From positions 1-40,066 of the IMG/VR virus record IMGVR_UViG_3300042691_026507: a stretch of 40,066 nt of DNA; one strand, given 5' to 3'. The number at the start of each line of letters is the position of its first letter. The first letter of the stretch is position 1. Source of the stretch: a virus. Below the pieces are notes generated by a model. The model saw only the letters and a list, made by a program, of their open reading frames with translations, did not search any database and was not told the DNA's origin. Shown here piece after piece: positions 8,321 to 17,177 of this stretch. The position numbers were made by a program, and so were the translations under genes.

Positions 8321-8964
8321 AAGGCACGCACCAAGGCTTCGCGCAGCAGCCGCATAGACGGGTTCGCGATCTCCCGCTGCGTCTTGTCCAGCGCACGCGC
8401 CCACGACTTCTTGCCTGCACGCTTCGGCGCGTACACCGAGTGCTTGTACCCGTACGGCGTCTTCAAAGCCTTGGCCCTCCCCTTTTGGCCTGCTTCGGTG
8501 TTCCGCCCGGCGCGCGGCGTCGGCTTGCGGATCCCAGGCATGAGCTCGCGGTCTTTGTTCCGGGCGTTGCGGCGTTCTTTCCGCAGGAACGGCCCTTCGA
8601 TCGCGAGTTTCTTCAACCCGGCCGGCGAGATGAGGTGCGGCGCCGCCTTGTTCTCAATGAGCTGCCACGGGCCGCCGGCCCACACCCAGTAGCGGGCGTT
8701 CTGCTGCGTCGCGCCTTTGAACGGCTTGCGGTACACCGACAGTTTCGCCCCCGCCGGCCGGCGGCGGCCGTTGACACCAGCGACGAGCCGCCCGGCGTTC
8801 GTGACCGTCGACTGGGCGTTGGTGTCACGCCGGATCTGCTTCTCGGCGTTCGCTTTCGCGATTCGCGAGTTGTTCGCTGCGATCGATCGGGTGACGTTGT
8901 CGACCTGACGCGGGATCTTGTCGATCGCCCGGACGAGCTGCCGGGGATTCTTGTACGTAGCCAT
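8317..8964 (-). CDS. tail completion/neck protein, HK97 gp10-like
   Basis: 215 residues, very basic. The N-terminal half (KNPRQLVRAIDKIPRQVDNV, SRIAKANAEKQIRRDTNAQ) resembles the helix-rich start of HK97 gp10-like neck proteins that join head to tail. The C-terminal half is unusually rich in Lys and Arg (PAGAKLSVYRKPFKG, PKRAGKKSWARALDK). TGATG overlap with the gene before it. Assignment is by position and general pattern. Confidence 0.65.
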   Translation of the reverse strand: MATYKNPRQLVRAIDKIPRQVDNVTRSIAANNSRIAKANAEKQIRRDTNAQSTVTNAGRLVAGVNGRRRPAGAKLSVYRKPFKGATQQNARYWVWAGGPWQLIENKAAPHLISPAGLKKLAIEGPFLRKERRNARNKDRELMPGIRKPTPRAGRNTEAGQKGRAKALKTPYGYKHSVYAPKRAGKKSWARALDKTQREIANPSMRLLREALVRAL

Positions 8965-9335
8965 CAGCAGGTCGCGGTGATCGCGACCGTGAACCCCAAC
9001 GCGACACCGTCGTTGAACTCGACGTCGGCGCCGATGTTGTCGATGTTCACGACCCCTGCGACACAGTCGGCGTGGTGGAGCGCGTCGATGATCACGTTGT
9101 CGTCGAGGAGCTGCCACATCTGGTCCCACGCGTCGACACGGTCGGCGCGCGACGCGAGCACGGTGACGGTCATCGCGATGTCGTTCTCGCCGCCCCACGC
9201 CGCCGGGGTGATCTGGTCGACCGACAGGACCGCTGCGGGGAACCCTGCGACGTTCGCGTTCCGGTTCCGGGCCACGTACACACCGACGCCCTCGAGGGCG
9301 GCGGTGACGTCGTCGAGGAGCACCTGGAGGTTCAT
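8964..9335 (-). CDS. head-tail joining or tail terminator protein
   Basis: 123 residues (MNLQVLLDDVTAALEGVGVYV, FPAAVLSVDQITPA). It begins with a short helix predicted to address a small alpha/beta fold, as in tail-terminator or neck proteins. ATGA overlap with the connector gene. Its order after the connector and before the gp10-like gene is consistent with a head-tail joining role; no motif proves it. Confidence 0.65.
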   Translation of the reverse strand: MNLQVLLDDVTAALEGVGVYVARNRNANVAGFPAAVLSVDQITPAAWGGENDIAMTVTVLASRADRVDAWDQMWQLLDDNVIIDALHHADCVAGVVNIDNIGADVEFNDGVALGFTVAITATC

Positions 9336-9952
9336 GCGATGCCCAGGACACGGTCGTGGCGGACCCACGGGTCGAGCAGCCCGAGTACCCGTGCCGGGAT
9401 CCGGGCGCCGAGCACGATCCCTTCGCCGGCGACGGCAAGGCCGCCGAACTGGGACTCGGGGTCGCGGAGCAGATCCTGAGCGAGGATCGCTGTTGCCCGC
9501 TTCACGTCGTCGGGCACCGAGCTCCACCCCCACAGGCCGGTCACTTTCACCGAGCCGAGCCGGTCGAGGTCGTACTTCCACGTCGTAAGTGACAGGCCGA
9601 GCAGCTCGGTGTACGGGACGGCTCCGAGACGCGGGTCCCGACCGTACGGGGGGAGCGCTTGGTAGTCGGTGGTGACGGTGATGTGCGTGCCGTCGTCGTT
9701 GGTGTCGACCGCGACCTGGGTGATCGACCGGCAGTCGTCGATCGGCACGATCTTGCCGACCGGGTCGAAGTAGCGGGCCGACCCGATCGCGCCGCTGTCG
9801 TGGAACTGGCGGCCGCATCGCTTTTCCACCCATCGCGACGCGACGGTGATCGCGTCGTCCCACTGGGCGGAGCGTCCCGGGTCCGACGGCGGAGTGACGC
9901 CGACGTAGGCGCCGTACTCGGCGGCGGTGATGAGCCCGTTGGTGATCGTCAT
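9332..9952 (-). CDS. head-tail connector protein (gp6/gp15-like adaptor)
   Basis: 206 residues from the ATG at 9952, which has GAGGG 5 bases upstream; an upstream GTG would add 6 residues. Helical content and ITAAEYGAYVGVTPPSDPGR, DDAITVASRWVEKRCGRQF fit the adaptor family that docks below the portal. LGLSLTTWKYDLDRL, VTGLWGWSSVPDDVKRAT matches the usual middle and end. In most related phages this gene follows the capsid gene directly; here five sugar genes separate them. Confidence 0.82.
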   Translation of the reverse strand: MTITNGLITAAEYGAYVGVTPPSDPGRSAQWDDAITVASRWVEKRCGRQFHDSGAIGSARYFDPVGKIVPIDDCRSITQVAVDTNDDGTHITVTTDYQALPPYGRDPRLGAVPYTELLGLSLTTWKYDLDRLGSVKVTGLWGWSSVPDDVKRATAILAQDLLRDPESQFGGLAVAGEGIVLGARIPARVLGLLDPWVRHDRVLGIA

Positions 9953-9959
9953 GATGCCC

Positions 9960-10490
9960 TCACAGGCCACCCAGGGCCTTCTGCGGGCCTCCGTGGCGCC
10001 GGTAGCGCCACGTCACCCTCGGGACGTACTTGAAGCGTGCTTCGGCGTCGAGGAGCCGCAACCACAGCGCCCAGTCCTGCATCCGTTCGTCGGGCCAGCC
10101 GCCGACCTCGCGAAGCTTCTCGGTGCGCACCAGCGCGGTGGTCGGGATGTAGTTGCCTTGCCGGAGCCGGGCCGGGTCGAACGGGACGTTGACGTCGAAG
10201 CCCATTTCGCAGTCGCACCACGAGTAGACGACGTCAGCGAGTGTTGACGCGCCGACGAGCGTCTCGAGGTGCCACGGGTACAGCAGGTCGTCGTCGTCGA
10301 GCACGGCGACCCATTCGGACGTGACTGCGGCGAGCGCCCGGTTCAGTGTCTGTGCGGTGTCGCGCCGGTCGTAGTCGACGACGACGATGTGCTCGTCCGG
10401 TCGCAGGGTCTGCGCGGCGACCGAGTCGAGCGCCTCGCGCAACAGGCCGAAGCGTTCGGGGATCGCTGCGGTGACGACGGCGACGGTCAC
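9960..10490 (-). CDS. glycosyltransferase family 2 (GT-A)
   Basis: 176 residues, short for the family (usually 230 or more), covering mainly the nucleotide-sugar-binding half. Key features: the N-terminal strand VAVVTAAIPERF, VVVDYDRRD, and the metal-binding acidic cluster LDDDDLLYPW (D65-D68). QDWALWLRLLDAEARF matches the acceptor-side motif. ATGA overlap with the methyltransferase. Last gene of the sugar cassette between capsid and connector genes. Confidence 0.85.
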   Translation of the reverse strand: MTVAVVTAAIPERFGLLREALDSVAAQTLRPDEHIVVVDYDRRDTAQTLNRALAAVTSEWVAVLDDDDLLYPWHLETLVGASTLADVVYSWCDCEMGFDVNVPFDPARLRQGNYIPTTALVRTEKLREVGGWPDERMQDWALWLRLLDAEARFKYVPRVTWRYRRHGGPQKALGGL

Positions 10491-11035
10491 TGCTCGCGCT
10501 CCAGCACGAGGTGCGACCCGTTCCGTTTCACGACCCGGTGCCCCTCGCAGAGCCGGTCGTAGAACGCGTCGTCGATGCGGGTGATGTGGTCCCAGCCGGT
10601 GCCGTCAGGTTCGATCGGATGGAAGCCGACCCAGTTGGTGAACACGACCCGGGTGCCGGCCGGGATCCGGGCCCAGATGTCGTCGAACACGTCGCCGGGG
10701 AGGTGCTCGACGGACTCGACGAACAGCACGGTCCCTGCGTGGCCCGGGTAGCGGTCGACGAGCACGGTGCCCTGGTACAGGGCCTGCGCGCCCGGTGACG
10801 GGTCGACCCCGATCACCGTGTAGCCGAGATCCTCGAGGAACCGCTCGAGGACACCGTCGCCGCAGCCGATCGATGTGATCACCCCCGGGTAGCGGGGCGT
10901 GTCGACGTCGGCGCCGTCGAACCGGAGACCGAGCGTGTAGCACGCCGCCGCGTACTGGTCGGGTCTTAGCAGGCCGACCTGCTTGTACTGGTACTCGGTG
11001 ATGTTCCGCCGGTAGTAGCCCTCGTCGTAGCCCAT
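10487..11035 (-). CDS. SAM-dependent methyltransferase
   Basis: 182 residues. Class I methyltransferase motif I is SIGCGDG at 55-61, with the acidic ribose-binding D78 in VIGVDPS. The region ESVEHLPGDVFDDIW (108-121) corresponds to motif IV. It starts inside the stop of the dehydrogenase gene and ends in a 4-base overlap with a glycosyltransferase, so it probably methylates a sugar or a nucleotide-sugar made by its neighbours. A protein substrate is possible. Confidence 0.82.
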   Translation of the reverse strand: MGYDEGYYRRNITEYQYKQVGLLRPDQYAAACYTLGLRFDGADVDTPRYPGVITSIGCGDGVLERFLEDLGYTVIGVDPSPGAQALYQGTVLVDRYPGHAGTVLFVESVEHLPGDVFDDIWARIPAGTRVVFTNWVGFHPIEPDGTGWDHITRIDDAFYDRLCEGHRVVKRNGSHLVLEREQ

Positions 11036-12210
11036 CAGCGGCCGATCCGATGCACGGTCACGCCCGGTGTGTCGGGGATGTTCCCGAACGGGTCGACGAT
11101 CACCGAGCCTTTCGGCCACTTCCAGGTGCGGTACTTGGCGTGGTCGCAGCCGATGACGTAGACGCCCGGCTCGGCGGGTTCGTAGTCGCAGAACCCGCAC
11201 AGCAGCATGCTGGCGAGCAGCCGCGACGGCGAGCCGTTCGTCAGGTTCGTCTCCGGCTTGTACTCGCGGCCGCACACCCAGGCTTGGAGCCCGGTCTGGC
11301 GGCACCAGCCTTTGACGATGTCGGCGAGCCACTGGCAGTGCGCCTCGCGCGACGCAGTGACCCAGCCGCCGACATCGACCGAGAGATCGAGCCGCTCGGC
11401 GAGGTGCGACAGGGCGATGTTGTCACGCGGGTGGCAGCCTCCGCCATCGCCCATCCCGGCCTTGAAGTACCGGGGTGACCACAGCCGGTCGACAGCATGC
11501 GACAGGGCTGTGTGCACTTCGTCGGCGTCCGCTGCGGTCTTCTCGCAGATCTCGCCGACCCAGTTCGCGAGCACGATCTTGGCGGAGATGACGCCGTTGT
11601 AGGCGACCTTGACCAGCTCGGCCGACGCGACCGACGTGGTCACGACCGGGCGGGCGTGGATCGTCTTGTAGAACCGGCGCATGTGGTCGACGGCGACCGG
11701 GTCGTCGGCTCCGACGATGACGAACTCGGGCTTGAGGAAGTCCTCGGTCACGGTGCCCATGGCGATGAAGAACGGGTTGTAGACCGTGCGAGCGGCGCCT
11801 TGCGGCAGGATGACCCGTTGCATGGTGCCGGGCAGCACGGTCGAGATCACTGCGACGGTCTGCGTGGTGACGTGCCGGCAGACCTCCCGGTACGCGTTCG
11901 CCAGGTACTGGTACTCGAAGTCACGGCGCTCGGCCGGCGCCGGGGTGACGCCCTCGTAGGCCGGGTCATGCGGCGTCTGCACCGCCACGAACACCAGCTC
12001 GGACGACGCGACCACCTCGGCGACCGTGTCGCACCAGCGGACCCGTGTGAGGTCGCACAAGCCAGCTTCTTGATACGGCACCTCGCCCGATGCGATGTAG
12101 CCGGCGACCGTCGGGTTGGCGTCGGTGCCGCACACCGTGTGGCCCTTCGACGCGATCGCCGCAGCGACCGGCAGGCCGAGCTTGCCGAGGCCTACGAACC
12201 CGATCTTCAT
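11035..12210 (-). CDS. nucleotide-sugar dehydrogenase (UDP-glucose/GDP-mannose dehydrogenase family)
   Basis: 391 residues. The NAD-binding motif is VGLGKLG (residues 6-12) with D30 in VCGTDAN. Family residues are present: E162 in LKPEFVIVG, K201 in AELVKVAYN, and the candidate catalytic C259 in GGGCHPRDN (aligned with SCFPKD of UDP-glucose dehydrogenase). It would oxidise a nucleotide sugar to a uronic acid or similar. A phage copy inside the head module, flanked by glycosyltransferases, suggests it supplies an unusual donor for virion or host glycan modification. Confidence 0.88.
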   Translation of the reverse strand: MKIGFVGLGKLGLPVAAAIASKGHTVCGTDANPTVAGYIASGEVPYQEAGLCDLTRVRWCDTVAEVVASSELVFVAVQTPHDPAYEGVTPAPAERRDFEYQYLANAYREVCRHVTTQTVAVISTVLPGTMQRVILPQGAARTVYNPFFIAMGTVTEDFLKPEFVIVGADDPVAVDHMRRFYKTIHARPVVTTSVASAELVKVAYNGVISAKIVLANWVGEICEKTAADADEVHTALSHAVDRLWSPRYFKAGMGDGGGCHPRDNIALSHLAERLDLSVDVGGWVTASREAHCQWLADIVKGWCRQTGLQAWVCGREYKPETNLTNGSPSRLLASMLLCGFCDYEPAEPGVYVIGCDHAKYRTWKWPKGSVIVDPFGNIPDTPGVTVHRIGR

Positions 12211-12866
12211 CCGAACACCTCCGCGATACGCATCGCGTCGTCTCGGATCTCCGCCTGGGTGGCGTCGTTCCAGAACGTGTCCGGGTCGTAGTTGTTCCCG
12301 GCACGGGTGGCGTCGTCGTGGCCGCCGGTCAGGTCCGAGCGATCATGGGTGATGTACACGCCGAGGTTGCGTTGCGCGCCGAGCATCTGGCCGACGAACT
12401 GCCACCACGTGTCGTTTGCGCCGTTGCGGGCCCAGCCGACCAGCTCGACCCACACCCGGGGTACGGCCGGGAACACGTTGAGGCCGGTTCCATGGCTCTG
12501 GTGGTTCGTGTCGGGGTTCAGCACACAGTTGATGGGGTGCCGGCGGAGCTGCACGTCCCACTTCGGTGTGGTCATCAACGCGTCGTCGTTCCACAACCAC
12601 AGCCACTCGCCGCGCGCTCGGGGGATGAGGTCGTTGGCGATGCACTCGTTGAGGCGGGCGTAGCCGAGCGGCGGGCCGACGAGCATGAACACTTGGTAGT
12701 AGTCACGGAACGTCGCCCGGTAGGCGTCGAGCTCGGGGTCGTCGGCGTCGAGGTAGACGAGCACTTCGAAGCAGCGGTCGTCGTAGGCGTGTTCGTACAG
12801 CGTGTCGATCGACGCGCGGAGCGACTCGGGCCGTCCGCGCGATGGGCAGAGGAACGTGCACCACAT
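12207..12866 (-). CDS. glycosyltransferase, GT-A fold
   Basis: 219 residues. CTFLCPSRGRPESLRASID at the N-terminus is a typical GT2-like start. Acidic clusters VYLDADDPEL (D40, D42, D43) and LWLWNDDALMT (D94, D95) are the expected nucleotide- and metal-binding sites. The C-terminal half contains GHDDATRAGNNYDPDTFW. The start overlaps the preceding stop by one base (TGATG) and the stop overlaps the dehydrogenase start. Donor and acceptor unknown. Confidence 0.82.
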   Translation of the reverse strand: MWCTFLCPSRGRPESLRASIDTLYEHAYDDRCFEVLVYLDADDPELDAYRATFRDYYQVFMLVGPPLGYARLNECIANDLIPRARGEWLWLWNDDALMTTPKWDVQLRRHPINCVLNPDTNHQSHGTGLNVFPAVPRVWVELVGWARNGANDTWWQFVGQMLGAQRNLGVYITHDRSDLTGGHDDATRAGNNYDPDTFWNDATQAEIRDDAMRIAEVFG

Positions 12867-13618
12867 CAGATGGTCCACCGTTCGTACGGCATCGTGAACG
12901 AATCCAACACGATGCTCTTGACGTGGCCGACCTGGATGCCGCAGTGCACGAACTGGGGCACCCCGACGTTCGCGCACATCCGGGCGAAGAACAGATCCTC
13001 GCCCTCGGCCAACTGCGGCGGATACACCGGGGCCTGGAACCAGCACCAGTGCTCGCCGATCCCCTGGCTGGTCACCCAATCACGGATCTTCACGAACACC
13101 GACTTGTGGACCAGCATGATGCCGGTACCGACGCCGGCGCACTGCACGAGAGCGTCCTCGCCGAGCGGGAGGTCTTCGTACTCAACGAACCGCCACGGCA
13201 CCGTGTCACCGTCCACCGGTGGGGCGGCGGCGAACACGTTGTGGCCGACCGTCGCCTCGCGCTTCACCGGGTCCGCTGCTTTCAAGCACGGGACGGCGAC
13301 GCCGATCACCGGCCGGTCGACCGGGTCAGCGGACGCGAGGAGCCGCTCGAGGATGTCGGCGTCGAACGTCTGATCGGTGTCGATAAACAGCAACCAGTCA
13401 GAGCCGCCGTACTCGAGGAACGATCGGACGATCTCGTTGCGGGACTTGTGCAGCAACGTGGTGCCGATGTTCCACGACTGCGGCCGCCGGTGGTTGAACC
13501 GGCCTTTCTTGGACGCCCACGCATCCCACAAGAACAGGTCGCCGACACAGCGCGAGAAGTGCGCGGTGACCGTGCTTGCAGCGATGACGCCGAGCGACAC
13601 CTTGTCTTCGGTGCCCAT
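12866..13618 (-). CDS. glycosyltransferase, GT-A fold (GT2-like)
   Basis: 250 residues from the ATG at 13618. A further upstream TTG would start inside the terminator hairpin and is unlikely. DWLLFIDTDQTFDADILERL gives a DxD at D80-D82. GVGTGIMLVHKSVF and EGEDLFFARM (206-) are the acceptor-side acidic motif. It is the first gene after the capsid terminator and begins the five-gene sugar cassette. No strong ribosome-binding site is visible. Confidence 0.83.
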   Translation of the reverse strand: MGTEDKVSLGVIAASTVTAHFSRCVGDLFLWDAWASKKGRFNHRRPQSWNIGTTLLHKSRNEIVRSFLEYGGSDWLLFIDTDQTFDADILERLLASADPVDRPVIGVAVPCLKAADPVKREATVGHNVFAAAPPVDGDTVPWRFVEYEDLPLGEDALVQCAGVGTGIMLVHKSVFVKIRDWVTSQGIGEHWCWFQAPVYPPQLAEGEDLFFARMCANVGVPQFVHCGIQVGHVKSIVLDSFTMPYERWTI

Positions 13619-13655
13619 CCGGGTATCTGCCTTGTCTGCCTTGGATGCCTTGGAA

Positions 13656-13691
13656 CCTCCCCGCGCCGCCAAGGCAAACGGCGCGGGGAGG
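13656..13691 (-). terminator. hairpin terminator after the capsid gene
   Basis: Perfect 13-bp arms (CCTCCCCGCGCCG and its complement) with a 10-base loop, 14 bases past the capsid stop. There is no T-run, as is common for GC-rich actinobacterial terminators. It could partly end transcripts after the capsid gene so that capsid mRNA exceeds the sugar genes. Confidence 0.7.
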
Positions 13692-13704
13692 GAACGGTGG
13701 CGAC

Positions 13705-15057
13705 CTAGAAGGTCGGGGCGACGAGGCCGGTACCGACGAGCACCTGGGTCGAGACGGTGTACCGCTCGGCGGTGAACGCCGAGTAGCCCATGACCGCCAT
13801 GCGGATCGTGGTCGGCGGGGTGATGAACTGCTCGAACTGGAAGCTCATGAGGTCGCCTTCGGCGAACACGGCGTCGGACAGGCGGGTCACGATCACCCGG
13901 TCCTCGTTCGACGACGCGCCTTCGGTGAGGCTCATGTTGCCGTCCACGATGACGGGCACACCGGCGAGGGTGCCGGCGATCGCGTCGACGCTGGTGCCGC
14001 CGGTGCCCATCACGTTGAACCCGGCGCCCGGGTTCGGGACGACGATCGGGCGGCCCGACGTGTCGGACTGGGCGAGCAGCCAGTGCCAGCGGCGAGGCGC
14101 CATGATGATCACCTCGGCGGCCCGGTACCGGTTCGACGCGACGCCGGACAGCAGGCCGACGACCTTGCTGTAGAACGACGCCACGGTCGTGCCGGTGAAC
14201 GACGCGGTGGTCGCGCCGATGTTCAGCAGGCCCTTGTGCTGGCCGTTGGAACCCGACCCTGAGATGAGCTGGGTGTCGAGCTTCTGCGCGTAGTCGGCGA
14301 CGAGCTCGTTCATGATGAGCTGGTCGGTGACGGCGCCACGCTGGAGGGCCTGACGGGAGATGTCCTGCACGCCGATCAGCGAGTTGACACCGAAGCTGAG
14401 GTCGGTGGTGACAATGTCGGTTTCCTGCGGGGCGGTGTTCTGCGACGTCTGCATCGCGGTCGCAGGCGACGTGGTGACGCGAGTCGCGTACATCGTCATG
14501 CCGAACTCGGGCAGCGGGTACTTCGGGTAGGCGTCGGCGAGGACACGGCCGGCGCGAGCGAGGCGGGCGGCCTGGTCGAGCAGGTACAGGGGCGGGACGA
14601 GGCCGTTGAGGGTGCCGGTGGTGATGTCGCGGAGCTCGACCTCGGACTCGCGCATGTGGCGCTCGATGCGGTCGGTGGCGCCGCGGTCGGACCGCTCATG
14701 CCACTTGAACGCGTCGGAGAAGAACGACTGCTCCTTCCGGTCGGGCCGGTAGGTGCGCTCCTCGGTGTGGGTGCCGTTCGCGAACGCGGGCACGGTGTAC
14801 GGGACGGCGGCGGCGGCGGCGGCCTTGCGGGCCTCGGCCTCGGCGACCTCGGCGGCGCGAGTCTTGAGGTCGGCGACGTCCTTGACGAAGCCGTCGCGCT
14901 CGGCCTTCACCGAACGGAACTCGGACGCCTCGTCGGCGGTCAGGTCACGGGCCTCGCCCTCGGCGGCCGCGATGATGTCGTCGAGCTTCGCGTCGCGCTC
15001 AGCGATGGCGGCCTGCGCGTCGGCGATCTTCTTGTTGATGATGTCCAGCAGAGACAT
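13705..15057 (-). CDS. major capsid protein, HK97 fold
   Basis: 450 residues from the ATG at 15,057, preceded by GGAGGA. The first roughly 90 residues are a charged coiled coil (IINKKIADAQAAIAERDAKL, LTADEASEFRSVKAERDGF) that matches the scaffold-like delta domain removed by the protease. The rest fits the HK97 capsid family: TTDLSFGVNSLIGVQDISRQ, IMNELVADYAQKLDTQLIS, PRRWHWLLAQSDTSGRPIV. It follows portal and protease genes. No separate scaffold gene is seen, in keeping with the delta domain doing that job. Confidence 0.93.
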   Translation of the reverse strand: MSLLDIINKKIADAQAAIAERDAKLDDIIAAAEGEARDLTADEASEFRSVKAERDGFVKDVADLKTRAAEVAEAEARKAAAAAAVPYTVPAFANGTHTEERTYRPDRKEQSFFSDAFKWHERSDRGATDRIERHMRESEVELRDITTGTLNGLVPPLYLLDQAARLARAGRVLADAYPKYPLPEFGMTMYATRVTTSPATAMQTSQNTAPQETDIVTTDLSFGVNSLIGVQDISRQALQRGAVTDQLIMNELVADYAQKLDTQLISGSGSNGQHKGLLNIGATTASFTGTTVASFYSKVVGLLSGVASNRYRAAEVIIMAPRRWHWLLAQSDTSGRPIVVPNPGAGFNVMGTGGTSVDAIAGTLAGVPVIVDGNMSLTEGASSNEDRVIVTRLSDAVFAEGDLMSFQFEQFITPPTTIRMAVMGYSAFTAERYTVSTQVLVGTGLVAPTF

Positions 15058-15177
15058 GGTTCCTCCGAAAGGTGGGGGTGGTTTCGGTGGTCCCTGGTGG
15101 TGGTCAGTCCGCTCCGGCGCGCGCCCTCTTACCGGGGGCACGGGTGGTGGCGAGTCGACTCCGGCGAGGAGACGAGT

Positions 15178-15840
15178 TCAGGCGAGACGCAACGCTCGGG
15201 CGACGCCGAGCGGCATACCCGGCGCCTGAGCCGGGGAGATCGGGTCGTCCGAGCGGACGACCTGGACAGCGGTGGCCGGGTTCGCCGGGTACGTCACGAC
15301 GGACACGTCGAACAGGCGTACTTCTTGGATGACCCGTTCGCTGTAGTCCTTGGACCACGACTGGCGGGTCACACGGAACGCGAACGACATCTCGTCGACG
15401 TCGCCGCGTTCGATCGCAGAGCGGAGCTCCTGCGCGGCCGGGTTCCGCAGATCCAGCGACGGCGCCTCCGAGTAGAGGCCGATCGTGTCGGACCGCAGCA
15501 CGAGGGTGCCGGACTTGGTGCGGGCGAGCGGGAACCCGGAGTGGTTGTTCAGCAGCCGGACGTCGTCGCGCTCGGACAGGGCCTTGTCGTAGGCGCCGCG
15601 GGCGACGACTTCGGACCAGCCGCCGTTGTCGGGGCCGCCGGCGATCGCGTACGGCGTGTCGAACGTCGACGCGTACCCGGCGATCCCGAAGGTGTCGCCG
15701 TCGGCGCGGAACTCGATGTCGCGGGCGAACCGCTCCTCCTCAAGCGACGACGTCAACGGCAGATGGACCACGAACCCGGTCTGCGGGGCGATCGTGAGCC
15801 GCTGCCGGACCTCCAGGGGTAGCGCGAGACGGTCGTTCAT
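15178..15840 (-). CDS. prohead protease, HK97 family
   Basis: 220 residues. The Ser/His protease signature is visible: H100 in LLNNHSGFPLART and S152 in DEMSFAFRV, followed by RLFDVSVVTYPANPAT. It would cleave the capsid delta domain during maturation. ATGA overlap with the portal gene. A 120-base untranslated gap with no recognisable element separates it from the capsid gene. Confidence 0.92.
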   Translation of the reverse strand: MNDRLALPLEVRQRLTIAPQTGFVVHLPLTSSLEEERFARDIEFRADGDTFGIAGYASTFDTPYAIAGGPDNGGWSEVVARGAYDKALSERDDVRLLNNHSGFPLARTKSGTLVLRSDTIGLYSEAPSLDLRNPAAQELRSAIERGDVDEMSFAFRVTRQSWSKDYSERVIQEVRLFDVSVVTYPANPATAVQVVRSDDPISPAQAPGMPLGVARALRLA

Positions 15841-17027
15841 ACGGGCTGCTCCTGCAACTGAGGCTGCGGTGATGGCGGCTGCTGTGCCTGCTGCTGACCC
15901 TTCGGTGGGAACAGCACGTCGCCCCCCGGCAAGCTCTGGCGGTTGAGAACGTTGCGGGCCTCGTTCTGCGTCAACAGGCCGCCGGCGACCTGCGCGATCA
16001 ACGTCTCAACCTTCGTACGCACGTCGGTGCGCTTGATGTACTCCTCGTCGAACTTCACGTACACCGGACGGGGAGCGATTGTCTTCGACAACTTGTACTC
16101 GAGCTTCGACATCCAGAACTGCACGCCGAACGTGAGCAGGTCGATGACCCGCCCCTCAGTGTTCGAATACGTCATGCTGTCGCCCGTGGATCCGCCGACG
16201 AGCTCGGGCGGGATCCCGACGAAGTGCGCGATGTCAGTCGAGTTGTGCCGCAACGCGTCAAGCAACGCCGAAGTCACCGGGTCGGCCTGCAACGTGTCGA
16301 ACTCGGTCTTCGGCGGCAGGATCAACGGCTCGCGGTTGCCGCGCACGATCGACAAGATCTTGTCTTTCAATGCTTGCGCGCCCACCGGCCCCGGGTCGAT
16401 CTCGGGGCGGATGATCGACGTCGGATGCGCTCCGTCGCCGTACCACTGCGCCTCATACTTCCGGGCAGCGATCGCGATGCCGGCCGTCTGCGCCATCTTC
16501 TCGATCAGGCCGACACCGAACGGCGTCCCGAGCTTCGGGCGGCCCGGCAGATGCCAGATGTCGTAGTCCGGCACCGGCTTGCGGTCGACGAACCAGTCGT
16601 AGGTACCGGTCGAACGGTTCAGCTTGACCGACACGATCTTCGGGTCGACGATCTCAATCTGCGTCGGCGTCAACCGGTTGTCGCGCGACACGATCACACC
16701 GACCGCGTCGCCGTGCATGATCATCGACTCGACGATCTGGAACACCCAGTCGGGGAACGACACGTTCGCCGACGGTTCGCGCAACAGGCGCGGCAACGTC
16801 GGCAACTCGGACCGCTCGTCGTCAAGGTCGCGGTACGCGTTCACCGGCATGACAGACACGACACCGGCGGTCAGCAGCAACGCCTTCCACACCGCCGGGA
16901 TTGAGATCATCTCCTCGTAGTTCGCGCTCACGCCGGCGTACGACGGCGCGAGACGACGCTCCGTCAGGCCACGGATCGTCGCTTCCCACTGGTCAGCGCG
17001 ACGCTCCACACGCGACAACCCGAACAT
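15837..17027 (-). CDS. portal protein, HK97 family
   Basis: 396 residues. Family hallmarks: VWKALLLTAGVVSVMPVNAY near the start, DWVFQIVESMIMHGDAVGVI, DIWHLPGRP then GVGLIEKMAQTAGIAIAARK, and DIAHFVGIPPELVG. The C-terminus is proline/glutamine rich (QQQAQQPPSPQPQLQEQ) and probably disordered. It forms the ring through which DNA enters the head. The start overlaps the preceding stop by one base. Confidence 0.94.
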   Translation of the reverse strand: MFGLSRVERRADQWEATIRGLTERRLAPSYAGVSANYEEMISIPAVWKALLLTAGVVSVMPVNAYRDLDDERSELPTLPRLLREPSANVSFPDWVFQIVESMIMHGDAVGVIVSRDNRLTPTQIEIVDPKIVSVKLNRSTGTYDWFVDRKPVPDYDIWHLPGRPKLGTPFGVGLIEKMAQTAGIAIAARKYEAQWYGDGAHPTSIIRPEIDPGPVGAQALKDKILSIVRGNREPLILPPKTEFDTLQADPVTSALLDALRHNSTDIAHFVGIPPELVGGSTGDSMTYSNTEGRVIDLLTFGVQFWMSKLEYKLSKTIAPRPVYVKFDEEYIKRTDVRTKVETLIAQVAGGLLTQNEARNVLNRQSLPGGDVLFPPKGQQQAQQPPSPQPQLQEQPV

Positions 17028-17164
17028 CAGCGGCGCTCCAGCGTGTAGCCGGCAGCGAACACCGCTACCGCCGCCACAGCGACCCCGAGCGGCAACGCCA
17101 CCATGGACGCCGCGGCCACAGCCAGGACGACACCGACGACTTGCAGGACACCGGCGAACAGCAT
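17027..17164 (-). CDS. small membrane protein in the head operon
   Basis: 45 residues, almost entirely hydrophobic, forming two short membrane helices (FAGVLQVVGVVLAVAAASM and LPLGVAVAAVAVFAAGYTL). The ATG at 17,164 has GAGAGG 8 bases upstream. It lies in a 13-base gap after terminase and joins the portal gene by TGATG. A tiny membrane protein between terminase and portal is known from other actinophages, but its function is not. Confidence 0.72.
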   Translation of the reverse strand: MLFAGVLQVVGVVLAVAAASMVALPLGVAVAAVAVFAAGYTLERR

Positions 17165-17177
17165 GTGTGGTGTCCTC

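Noticed and set aside
6803-8692. 629-codon plus-strand open frame, and similar long frames elsewhere (for example 29,008-30,903)
   Set aside because: They are antisense to well-supported minus-strand genes, are Arg-rich and lack ribosome-binding sites; long stop-free antisense frames are expected in GC-rich DNA.
13619-13672. TTG start at 13,672 for the first glycosyltransferase
   Set aside because: It lies inside the terminator stem and adds a low-complexity Lys/Ala/Asp lead; the ATG at 13,618 gives a normal GT start.
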